Assembly: GCA_964565895.1 (NCBI GenBank)
Contig: CAZMGT010000014.1
Location: forward strand, 4,294-68,293
DNA length: 64,000 bases
Origin: CAZMGT01 sp964565895
Lineage (GTDB): Bacteria; Armatimonadota; Zipacnadia; UBA1398; CAZMGT01
Direction: 5' to 3'
Part shown: one piece after another, positions 36,327-44,088 of the stretch
How positions within the stretch are numbered: position 1 is the first letter of the stretch
Layout of the letters: each line of letters begins with the position of its first letter
The notes under the pieces: generated by a model
What the model saw: only the letters and a program-made list of their open reading frames with translations
Databases searched by the model: none
Told to the model about the DNA's origin: nothing
Position numbers and translations under genes: made by a program

Positions 36327-36800
36327 TTACCTTCGGGGGAACGTGTGGTAGACGCCGATTCCGATGCTAAACCCCGCCGGCGGGGGGCAAGTCCACCAGC
36401 CATAGCCCCACCAGCACGGGCCCCAATAGTAGCGATAGGGCCAAAGGGGCCACCAGTCGTCCCAAAACGGATAGCAGCGCCGGTAGTAATAGATCTCGCG
36501 GTGCCTCCGCCCCTCGGCGGCCTCCGCGGCGCGCTCTGCTGGGCGAATCTCGGCCTCCTTCTCGCGCAGAACCTCCTCATAGGCCCGCGCCTCGCGCGCC
36601 GACTCCGAAACCACGCGCAGGCCCTTCTCGTTCCCTCGCTCGTCCGCGGAGGATAGCTTAACCGGCGGCGCAAAAGCAGCACCTTGCCCCGTGGGCGCCG
36701 GGGCTGCGGGCAGCTCCTTCTCATTCCCTGCGCCGCTGGCGCCAGCGCACAGCGCAAACAGCGCGAACATACATCCGACGAGAAAGCAGGCGCCTCTCAT
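36327..36800 (-). CDS. Small secreted Trp/Tyr-rich protein
   Basis: The 157-residue protein has an N-terminal signal peptide (residues 3-24, ending ASGAG). A charged helical middle (residues 50-100, rich in Glu and Arg) precedes a C-terminal tail very rich in Trp, Tyr and Pro, for example WDDWWPLWPYRYYWGPCWW. Three cysteines lie in the tail. I do not recognise a family. It lies just after tRNA-Leu on the opposite strand and 51 nt downstream of another small aromatic-rich secreted protein. A surface or envelope role is inference. Confidence 0.6.
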   Translation of the reverse strand: MRGACFLVGCMFALFALCAGASGAGNEKELPAAPAPTGQGAAFAPPVKLSSADERGNEKGLRVVSESAREARAYEEVLREKEAEIRPAERAAEAAEGRRHREIYYYRRCYPFWDDWWPLWPYRYYWGPCWWGYGWWTCPPPAGFSIGIGVYHTFPRR

Positions 36801-36851
36801 TGCCCTTTTGCCTCAACAGCGGGGATCGCTCGCGCGGCCGCCCGCGCCGTA

Positions 36852-37334
36852 TTAGAACTTGCGCGGGTTGTAATATACCCGCGACCCAGCCGCGCTTTTC
36901 CGGCTTGCATTATAGCCGTGCCTAATTGTGTCTACGACGACGCCATAGCGGGCGTTATAGTACGCTCCGCTGCGGGTAATCGTAGTCCGCGGCCGGGGGA
37001 CGTAGTGCACCGTCGGCCCCCAGGTATATCGGGGATAGAACGGGCCATAGGTATAGCCGGGCAGGGGGACGACTACGCGCTGGTGGTAGTCTCCGCACGG
37101 GCCGTAGATGTGCGTCTCGTGCACGGCATAGCCGCCGTAGAGCGGGGCGTAGGTGAGAAGCGGCCTGGGGCGGACATAGGGAAAGCCCACGTGCGAGTAA
37201 TGCCACGGGGGAACGCAAGGCCGGCCGATGGTAATGCTAAAGCGGAGCTCATCCGCTCGAGCGGGAGGTGCTCCCAGGGCAAGGAGAAGGGCAACGCCGG
37301 CAAGCGCCACGCAACCGAGGACTCTAACCCTCAT
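36852..37334 (-). CDS. Small secreted Tyr/Pro-rich protein
   Basis: The 160-residue protein starts at ATG 37334 behind GGAGGCGG. A signal peptide ends near ARADE. The mature protein is rich in Tyr, Pro, His, Gly and Arg (PRPLLTYAPLYGGYAVHETH; GYTYGPFYPRYTWGP) and basic overall. It has no recognisable domain. It lies directly upstream of the Trp/Tyr-rich gene, and the two are likely one transcript. TATACT and TATAGT hexamers on the minus strand near 37443-37454 are possible -10 elements. Confidence 0.6.
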   Translation of the reverse strand: MRVRVLGCVALAGVALLLALGAPPARADELRFSITIGRPCVPPWHYSHVGFPYVRPRPLLTYAPLYGGYAVHETHIYGPCGDYHQRVVVPLPGYTYGPFYPRYTWGPTVHYVPRPRTTITRSGAYYNARYGVVVDTIRHGYNASRKSAAGSRVYYNPRKF

Positions 37335-37494
37335 CGCCGCTCCGCCTCCTCTCGCGCTGCGCACAGGCTAACCGCCTGCCCGTTGCGCGCTCCGCTGCGC
37401 CTTTAAGACGAACGCTGGCGCGCAGCAGTTCCCTCTACAGCCAGTATACTATACGCCTTGGCCGCCGGCTATCTTTCCCCCGCGGCGGCGCGGC

Positions 37495-38544
37495 CTACCG
37501 CTTTTGCAACTCATAGACGCTCGGGCGAAGGTTAGACACGCTTACCCCCCGCGCGGAGCGGATGGACAGCCGGTCGATCTGCGCCACAACGCCCTCCGTC
37601 AGCCGCTTTTCCAGGGTAAGCACCACGGCCCGGCCCCCGGGGCGCAGGACGCGCGCCACCTCCTTTAGCACCGGCGGGTAAAGCGCGCGGTTTGCCCGAT
37701 GCGACCCGCTGCGCCGCCCCCAGGGGAAGTTGGAGACGATGACATCTACCGTTGCGCTCGGCAGGGGCAGACGCCGCGCGTCCCAACGCACAAGCGTCAC
37801 ACGCGCTTGGGTATAGGCGACGTTGTCCTGGGCGCGGGCGAGGGCCTCGGGGTCTACGTCGCCGCCCACGACGCGCAGGTTCTCCCAGCTCAGCGCGGCC
37901 TCAATGGGAATGGTCCCCGAGCCGCACATGGGGTCTAACAGCAGCTCGCCCGCCTGCGGCGCGGCGATGCGAATTAGGCAGTGCGCCACGCTCGCCTTAA
38001 GCGCGGCATGGCCGCTGCGCAGCCGGTCGCGCCGGTGGAGGCTATAGTCGGTAAGGCTTACCCCAACGACCAGCCAGTCGTCGGAAAGATGGGCCTTTAC
38101 CTCGATGTCGTAGCCCTCGAGGTCCACAGGCCAGCCGTAGCGCTGAACAACCCCTGCGCCGAGGTAGCTGGCGATCTCCGGCGAGCGGTATTCGTGCTCC
38201 CCGCCGCGTTGTGCGGTAACGCGGAACGAGGGGACGTCGCAAAGCTCCACGCCCCGCGCCCGAAGCGAAAGCGCAACCGCCTCGTCCAAGGAAAGCCCGG
38301 CGATCCACTCGCGCATTTGCTCCAGCGCGTGCCGTTGCGGTGGGACGTTTTTCAGCTCCGCGACATAGGCGTAACAGCGGTTGACGGAGCGCAGCTTTAG
38401 CACATCGCTCGGCGGGCCGTCGTAGTCGAAAAACACCCTGCCGTAGACGTGCCACATGTTGCGCACCCCGGGGAGTCGCTCGGCGATCTCCTCCTCGCAC
38501 ACAGTCTCGAATCCGCCGCAGACGGTAACGAAGTAGCTGGGCAT
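37495..38544 (-). CDS. THUMP-domain class I SAM-dependent RNA methyltransferase
   Basis: This 349-residue protein has an N-terminal NFLD/THUMP RNA-binding region (residues 1-165) and a Rossmann methyltransferase with LLDPMCGSGTIPIEAAL near 217 and NFPWGRR near 285 (a variant of the N-P-P-[YF]-G catalytic motif). This is the COG0116 group: Trm14/TrmN tRNA m2G6 enzymes and RlmL-type 23S rRNA m2G enzymes. The length fits the tRNA enzyme better. ATG 38544 starts PSYFVTV, the normal family N-terminus. Confidence 0.88.
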   Translation of the reverse strand: MPSYFVTVCGGFETVCEEEIAERLPGVRNMWHVYGRVFFDYDGPPSDVLKLRSVNRCYAYVAELKNVPPQRHALEQMREWIAGLSLDEAVALSLRARGVELCDVPSFRVTAQRGGEHEYRSPEIASYLGAGVVQRYGWPVDLEGYDIEVKAHLSDDWLVVGVSLTDYSLHRRDRLRSGHAALKASVAHCLIRIAAPQAGELLLDPMCGSGTIPIEAALSWENLRVVGGDVDPEALARAQDNVAYTQARVTLVRWDARRLPLPSATVDVIVSNFPWGRRSGSHRANRALYPPVLKEVARVLRPGGRAVVLTLEKRLTEGVVAQIDRLSIRSARGVSVSNLRPSVYELQKR

Positions 38545-38588
38545 GGTTCTTCTCCGCGGCGCGGGGCGCCATTTTGGCAAAAGGGTGT

Positions 38589-38617
38589 TTGATATTTGTT
38601 ACACTTCCTGCTAACTT
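38589..38617 (+). promoter_or_regulatory. Promoter of the mgtC-like gene
   Basis: TTGATA at 38589-38594 and TAACTT at 38612-38617 are 17 nt apart, 34 nt before the ATG at 38651. Confidence 0.45.
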
Positions 38618-38650
38618 TGTGAAAAGGGCGGGCAAAGGGAGCGGACGTTT

Positions 38651-39313
38651 ATGCTTCCCCAGTTTCAGTTTCTCCCGGAGCAAGAGGCCGCGCTGCGTTT
38701 GGTTGTCGGCTTTGCCCTATGTAGCCTGCTCGGGCTGGAGCGGCAATATCAAGGCCAGCCCGCGGGCTTTCGCACGCACATTCTCGTGGGCTTGGGGTCC
38801 TGCCTGCTCATGATGCTCTCCGCCGCCGTGGGCGCGTTCTACGGCGCCGATCCGGGTCGTATTGCCGCGCAAATAGTCACCGGCATCGGTTTCCTTGGCG
38901 CGGGGGCCATTCTGCGCGAGGGCCCAGGGGTAAAGGGGCTAACCACCGCGGCGAACATTTGGGCCACGGCGGCCGTGGGCATGGCCATCGGCGCAGGATG
39001 GTACTTCGGCGGCGCCCTGGCTACGTTGCTCATGCTCATCGTCCTACGGGTGCTTAAGCCGCTCGATGTGCGCGTCGTCCCCGGCGCTTGCCGCCTGCTT
39101 GTCGACCTTCAGCCTGGGGTGGATTTCGACGAGGTGTTCCGCGAGGCGCTGAGGGACATGCCCGTTAAGCTCGTCTCCTGCGAGTGGCGCGGGTCGGGGC
39201 CGGACTCGCAATCGGTAAGCATCGAGCTTTCCGCAAAGCGCCGCGTCGTTTCCGAGATCGGGCCGGCGCTTTTGAGGCATCCCGCAGTGCGCCGGGTGCG
39301 CGTGCTGGATTAG
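38651..39313 (+). CDS. MgtC/SapB family membrane protein
   Basis: The 220-residue protein has four predicted membrane helices in residues 12-138, including the family segment GIGFLGAGAILREG and GLTTAANIWATAAVGMAIGAG, then an ACT-like cytoplasmic domain (about 145-220). MgtC proteins are linked to Mg limitation, virulence in pathogens and control of ATP synthase; in free-living bacteria the role is unclear. ATG 38651 follows GGGAG. The DUF4139 pair starts 86 nt downstream. Confidence 0.9.
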   Translation: MLPQFQFLPEQEAALRLVVGFALCSLLGLERQYQGQPAGFRTHILVGLGSCLLMMLSAAVGAFYGADPGRIAAQIVTGIGFLGAGAILREGPGVKGLTTAANIWATAAVGMAIGAGWYFGGALATLLMLIVLRVLKPLDVRVVPGACRLLVDLQPGVDFDEVFREALRDMPVKLVSCEWRGSGPDSQSVSIELSAKRRVVSEIGPALLRHPAVRRVRVLD

Positions 39314-39399
39314 GGCACGCCCCGCGGGAACATAGTCTGCCCCCGCTTGGTCAAACCCCGTACGTTTTCATTTAGCTTGGAGGAGGGAGTGGTGCGTTT

Positions 39400-41142
39400 A
39401 TGCTCGCCGAGCGTCGCGCGGCGGCCGAGGCGCGTGTTGCGCTTTGGCTCGCCGCCCTGTTTTTCGCGCTTGCCGCAAGCTCGTGTTTCGCCCAAGCGCG
39501 CATGATCGTTGATGACCGCCCGCCTCCCCTGGCCGTCTCCCCGGCCTCGCCTTCGCCCGAACAGCCCCGCGCAGAAGCCGAAAAGCGCAGGCCCGCGGGC
39601 CTGCCCATCGTTGACGTGGCCGTTTTCAAACAGGGCCAAGCGCTGATCCTCGCCGAGGGCGAGGTCGAGGTCGACCGCGGCCTGTGCCGTGTCGCTCCAT
39701 TGCCCCCGGCGATCGGCGGCACGCTGTGGTTTTACACGCGCGACCCCCAGCGCACGGTGGCCCGCGTGCGCGGGGCGACCGTTGTCCGCCAGAAGAAGTA
39801 TCGCGCCGAGGCGCGCGACCTGGGGCAGCTTTTGCGGATGAACATCGGGCGCACGGTGCACTTGAGCGGCCTGCGCTGGCGCCTTTCGCTTGAGGGAAAG
39901 CTGGCCGGCGTCCTGCCCCCGGACGAGACACAGAAAATTCAGCACCTGCTCATCGAGCGCGACGGAAAGATCGAGCTGGTGGAGTTCTCACGCGTGGAGA
40001 CAGTGGTCTTCGTTGACGGAGACCCGCGCCGCGCAGAGGAGCGCGAGCGGCGCGAGGAGCTTGCCGTGGCGGAGGTCGCCCTGGGCGGGGGACAAGAGCC
40101 GGTGGTCCTTGGCGTGGGCTTCGTCGCCTCGGGGTTATCGTGGCAGCCGGTTTATCACCTTGCCTCGCGGGGCGAGGAGGGCACGCTTGAGCTTCACGCC
40201 CAACTGCGCAACAACAGCCCGTGGGCCCTGGAAGGCGCCGCGGTGCACCTTGCCGCGGGGCCGGGGCCGACGCTCCGCGGGGAAAGCTTTCTCGACCTCT
40301 CCCTCGTGGAGTGCTGGGCGGAGTTCGCCCAGCACCTCGCCGGCGCCCACGGCGCGGCGCTTGCCCAAGCGACGATGGCCGCGGACATCGCCCCGCAACT
40401 GGCCGTTAACCTGCGCCCAAGCTCCGCGTTCGAAGACCGCCCGGACGTCCCGGGCGCGCTGTTTTTGTATACCATCGCCGGGGTGTCGCTTGAGCCGGGC
40501 AAAAGCGCGGGTTTTTGCGCGTTTCGCGAGAGCGTTTCCCTGGCCAACGTTTTTCTGCTCGAGCTGCGCACCTACAACGAGCAGCTCTGGCAGCACAGCA
40601 ACGCGGAGAAAATCATCGCCGCGGAGCTTTCCCGCAGCCGCGTGCAGGAGGCCCTGCGGCTGATCAACCGCGGGCCGCACCCTTGGGCGGCGGGGCCGAT
40701 CGTCGTTACCGAGGGTGGGCGCGCGCTGGCCCGCGGGGTGCTCCCTTTGGTCCTTGTCGGCGAAAGCGCGGATCTGCCGGTAAAGCCCGCCTATGACATC
40801 CCCGTGGAGGGGCGGGAGCGGCTCGCGGGGCGCGAGGAGCGCGCCCTGGTCGAAGACGAGCAAAGCTACGACTGCCTGACGATCACTGGCGAGGTCTCCG
40901 TCCAGAACACTCGCCAGGAGGCGATGACCCTCGTTGTCCGGCGGCAGCTTTATGGCACGCTCGTTTCGTGGAGCGCAGGGGGCACCCCGCGCCCGCAGCC
41001 GCTTGAGCGCGAGCGGAAGATCAACCCCGTCTCGCGGGTGGATTGGGAGCTAAACATTCCCGCGGGCGCAAAGCGCACGGTAAGCTACGAGTATCGCTTT
41101 TTCGTCCCCACGGCGAGCGTCGAAGCGCCGGCCGGGGGCTAG
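39400..41142 (+). CDS. DUF4139 domain secreted protein (first of tandem pair)
   Basis: The 580-residue protein has an N-terminal signal peptide (LWLAALFFALAASSCFAQA). Near residue 68 comes VDVAVFKQGQALILAEGEVE, the start of the DUF4139 N-terminal region. A beta-sandwich mucoidy-inhibitor-like region follows, with GLSWQPVYHLAS, NNSPWALEGAAV and, near the end, SYEYRFFVPT. ATG 39400 follows GGAGGAGGGAG at about 16 nt. Proteins of this family are extracytoplasmic and their function is unknown. It is 18 nt upstream of a paralogue sharing AVFK-G----SEGE and GTLWFY segments. Confidence 0.78.
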   Translation: MLAERRAAAEARVALWLAALFFALAASSCFAQARMIVDDRPPPLAVSPASPSPEQPRAEAEKRRPAGLPIVDVAVFKQGQALILAEGEVEVDRGLCRVAPLPPAIGGTLWFYTRDPQRTVARVRGATVVRQKKYRAEARDLGQLLRMNIGRTVHLSGLRWRLSLEGKLAGVLPPDETQKIQHLLIERDGKIELVEFSRVETVVFVDGDPRRAEERERREELAVAEVALGGGQEPVVLGVGFVASGLSWQPVYHLASRGEEGTLELHAQLRNNSPWALEGAAVHLAAGPGPTLRGESFLDLSLVECWAEFAQHLAGAHGAALAQATMAADIAPQLAVNLRPSSAFEDRPDVPGALFLYTIAGVSLEPGKSAGFCAFRESVSLANVFLLELRTYNEQLWQHSNAEKIIAAELSRSRVQEALRLINRGPHPWAAGPIVVTEGGRALARGVLPLVLVGESADLPVKPAYDIPVEGRERLAGREERALVEDEQSYDCLTITGEVSVQNTRQEAMTLVVRRQLYGTLVSWSAGGTPRPQPLERERKINPVSRVDWELNIPAGAKRTVSYEYRFFVPTASVEAPAGG

Positions 41143-41160
41143 CGCAGGGAGGGGTGAGCA

Positions 41161-42996
41161 ATGGCACGGAGGTGCTTTGCCTGGTACGCGGTGTGCGCTC
41201 TTGCCCTGGCGGGCGCCGGGGCGTGGGCCATGCCCGACATGTCGCATATGCGCACGGTGTCCATGAAAATCACCGACGTTGCCGTGTTTAAACACGGCTA
41301 TGGTTTTGTCCTCTCCGAGGGCGAGGCGGAGCTGCTTGAAGGATGGTGTCGGCTGAGCGAGGTGCCCCCCGCGGCCTCGGGCACGCTGTGGTTTTACGCC
41401 AAGGACGAGGGGCTGCTCGTAGACCGCACGGTGGCCCGGCTGCTTAAGTATACCGTTGCTCAGCCGCGCTCGCGGGCCAGCTTTTGCGAGTTTCTGCGCA
41501 CCCTGCACGGCACGAAGCCGAAGATTACCCTCACCGACGGCACCACGGTCAGCGGCCGCGTGCTCGAGGTGTTTCCCGAGCGGGGCGAGGTTTGCGCGCT
41601 GCTCGTGGAGACGCCCCGCGGGCGGCTGCTCGTTGACGTCGGGCGCATCTGGGACATTTCCCCGGAAAAGCAGACCCCACACGGCTATCAGGTGCAGGCG
41701 AAGCAAGAGAAGGCCCTTGCCCTGCGCTTGCGCAAGGCCGACGGCGGCACCCCGAGCAAGGCCACCGTGGGCATGGCGCGGCTCACCGCGGGGATCCAGT
41801 GGATCCCCGAGTATAAGCTGCGCGTGCTCGACGGGCGCAAGGTGCGCCTGCAGCTCAGCGCCACGGTAATCAACGGCCTGGGCCGGCTGGAGGGGGCGAA
41901 CCTGCACTTTGTCGTCGGCGTGCCCCAGTTTGCCCTGGAAGATCAGCTCTCGCCGCTGTGCCTGGAGGACATCGGCGAGTCGCTCATCCGCTACATTCAG
42001 CGCGAGGGCGAGCGGCGCTATGGGCGCGAGCGCTATCGCGTGCCCATGAATGTAATGGCCCAGCGGCTGGCCCAGGCGGTGCAGGCGCCGGCAGGACCCG
42101 CCGCCCAGCCCGAGGCCCCATGGGGAGGCTACGGAGCGGCTGAGGCGGTCAGCGAGGCGTTGGTCGCTGCCCAGGTCGTGCGCGAGGGGGCGGACGAGCT
42201 GTTCTTCTACGAGGTGCCGGACATTGAGCTCGAGGTAGGCGACCGCGCGCTGCTTGACCTGCTCGACGTCGTCGTTCCCTACGAGGACATCTATACCTGG
42301 ACCATCGCCGACCCAACCACGGGGCGCGAGGCGGAACAGTTGCGCCGGGGCAAAATGGCCGCCGGCTATGCTTATGCCGGCGAGCTGACCCAGCGCGCGC
42401 AAATTAAGCACGTGCTTAGGCTGAAAAACACGAGCGACAGCCCGTGGACGACGGCCTACGCCATGGTCGTTAAGGACTGGCGGCCTATTTCCCAAAGCTT
42501 GCTCCGCTACACCCCTTGCGGGGCGACGGCTGACTTGGAGACGGCGCTTGCCGTGAACATCGAGCGCAAGGCCGAGGAGGCGGAGGTCTCGCGCAAGGTC
42601 GGGGCCTTTCGCGTCTCCGGCGCGGAGTACGACGAGATCGTTATCGAGGGGCGGATCACCCTGCGCAACCGCAAGGACGAGGAGCTGCGCATCATCGTTA
42701 AGCGGCGGTTTATCGGCGAGGTGCTGAGCAAGGACGAACAGGCGCAAGAGCGGCGGCTGCCCAAGCTCTCCTCCGCCGACGTTAACCCCACCTCCGAGCT
42801 CACCTGGGACCTCAAGCTCCCCGCCCTGGGCGAGCGCGAGCTCCGCTATACCTATCGCCTGTACATCTTCCGCCGCGAGCTCACGGAAAAGGAGCTTAAG
42901 GGGGCGCAGGGCGAGCAGCAGCCGGCCGCTCAGCCCCCAGCCCTCGGGCCGCAGCCGCGTCCCGCCCCGCCCTCGGGCAAAACGGCTGCGCCATAG
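41161..42996 (+). CDS. DUF4139 domain secreted protein (second of tandem pair)
   Basis: The 611-residue protein has a signal peptide ending AGAWA. It repeats the architecture of the upstream gene: ITDVAVFKHGYGFVLSEGEA, PPAASGTLWFYAKDE, GIQWIPEYKLRVLDG, then a DUF4139 end with RNRKDEELRIIV and LPALGERELRYTYRLY. The Pro/Gln/Ala-rich C-terminal tail (about 30 residues) is not in the sister protein. GGGAGGGGTG precedes ATG 41161. The gene ends in a strong terminator at 42999-43039, so the pair is one transcript. Function unknown; a cell-envelope role is inferred from export. Confidence 0.8.
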   Translation: MARRCFAWYAVCALALAGAGAWAMPDMSHMRTVSMKITDVAVFKHGYGFVLSEGEAELLEGWCRLSEVPPAASGTLWFYAKDEGLLVDRTVARLLKYTVAQPRSRASFCEFLRTLHGTKPKITLTDGTTVSGRVLEVFPERGEVCALLVETPRGRLLVDVGRIWDISPEKQTPHGYQVQAKQEKALALRLRKADGGTPSKATVGMARLTAGIQWIPEYKLRVLDGRKVRLQLSATVINGLGRLEGANLHFVVGVPQFALEDQLSPLCLEDIGESLIRYIQREGERRYGRERYRVPMNVMAQRLAQAVQAPAGPAAQPEAPWGGYGAAEAVSEALVAAQVVREGADELFFYEVPDIELEVGDRALLDLLDVVVPYEDIYTWTIADPTTGREAEQLRRGKMAAGYAYAGELTQRAQIKHVLRLKNTSDSPWTTAYAMVVKDWRPISQSLLRYTPCGATADLETALAVNIERKAEEAEVSRKVGAFRVSGAEYDEIVIEGRITLRNRKDEELRIIVKRRFIGEVLSKDEQAQERRLPKLSSADVNPTSELTWDLKLPALGERELRYTYRLYIFRRELTEKELKGAQGEQQPAAQPPALGPQPRPAPPSGKTAAP

Positions 42997-42998
42997 CG

Positions 42999-43039
42999 CA
43001 ACGCGGGCGGCGGGGTGCCCCGCCGCCTGCGTTGTTTTT
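42999..43039 (+). terminator. Rho-independent terminator of the DUF4139 pair
   Basis: A 17-bp GC-rich stem (42999-43015 with 43018-43034, one G-T pair) closes on a minimal loop and is followed by TTTTT at 43035-43039. Confidence 0.9.
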
Positions 43040-43062
43040 CGCCTGTGTGCTTGTCCTTCGCG

Positions 43063-43965
43063 CTAGAGCTTTGCGTAGCACTCAAGCAAATAGTCGCGCG
43101 CGCGGGCCAAGTGCTGGGCCATTTCCTCCTTGGGCAGCTCGCCGTGCATGAACGGGTTAACGTAGCCGCGATAGTTCACCTTGGCCAGCGCGGCAAGCCA
43201 GGGGGTAAAGTCCGTCGGGCCGATCCCGGGCAGTTGCTTTATCCCCTTTTGCCGCTGCCAGGCGTAGAAGAAAAACAGCTTTTCCCCGCAGATGCTAATG
43301 GCCTCCTCAACCGAGGCCCCCAACCCTTGAATGTGAAACGGGGCGAGGGCGATTCCCAGCCGCGGCGAGTCGCATAGGTCTACAAACGCCTTTAGCGAAT
43401 CCAGCGTGTTAAGCAGCGCCCCGCCGTGGTTTTCGATGGCCAAGTACGAGTCGTATTTCTCGGCAAGCTCGACAAGCGGCTTTAGGCTCTTTAAAAACTG
43501 GCGCATTTTCGTGGTTAGCTCGTTTGGGGGAGCGGCGCGCGTGCTCCCCTGCACGGCCACGCCGCCACCGGCCTTGCCCAGAAGCTCCGCATAGCGCGCG
43601 TAGCCCCCGCGATAGGTGGAGAACGAAAACAGCTTAAGCTTGTGCCGCGCGAGAACCTCCTTCAGCCCCTCCGGCCCAAGGCGGTTGAGCACATCGTCCA
43701 AGTGCGGGCAGCCCGCGTGCGCGGACCAAATGTCAATCGCCTCAAACCCCAGCTTGGCGATCTCCGCGCACGCCTGCTCGATGGGTAGCTGCTTGAAGTG
43801 GATCGACGAGGTAGAGAGCCTCATCTGCCACTTCTGCGCCGCGCCTTCCGCCTCTGTGCGGGCGAGCGAGCCGACGACGATGCCCCCAGCGGCGCGCGCC
43901 GCAGCAGAGAGAAACTCGCGCCGGCGAAGGGGCCTGCCAACTGCGCCTTGTCTATCCCGGGTCAT
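43063..43965 (-). CDS. Tat-exported sugar phosphate isomerase/epimerase-like protein
   Basis: The 300-residue protein begins at ATG 43965 with AGGAGGG upstream. A twin-arginine signal (RRREFLSAAARAAGG) is followed by an AP-endonuclease-2-type TIM barrel: AKLGFEAIDIWSAHAG, LKLFSFSTYRGG, YLAIENHGG and YRGYVNPFMHGELP. Tat-exported members of this family occur in polysaccharide-degrading lineages (Planctomycetes, Verrucomicrobia, Armatimonadota), where they are assumed to act on sugars or polyols. The metal-binding Glu in IENHGG is present; the substrate is unknown. Confidence 0.82.
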   Translation of the reverse strand: MTRDRQGAVGRPLRRREFLSAAARAAGGIVVGSLARTEAEGAAQKWQMRLSTSSIHFKQLPIEQACAEIAKLGFEAIDIWSAHAGCPHLDDVLNRLGPEGLKEVLARHKLKLFSFSTYRGGYARYAELLGKAGGGVAVQGSTRAAPPNELTTKMRQFLKSLKPLVELAEKYDSYLAIENHGGALLNTLDSLKAFVDLCDSPRLGIALAPFHIQGLGASVEEAISICGEKLFFFYAWQRQKGIKQLPGIGPTDFTPWLAALAKVNYRGYVNPFMHGELPKEEMAQHLARARDYLLECYAKL

Positions 43966-44088
43966 CGCCTGCCCTCCTTCTACAAGCAAACTGTTCTTCG
44001 CAATTTACGCGCGACCTGCGCGGCGTTTGTCCCCGCGCCGCATGTGAAGTAGGATATCGGCAAATCGCAGCGGGAAAGCGCAAAGCTC

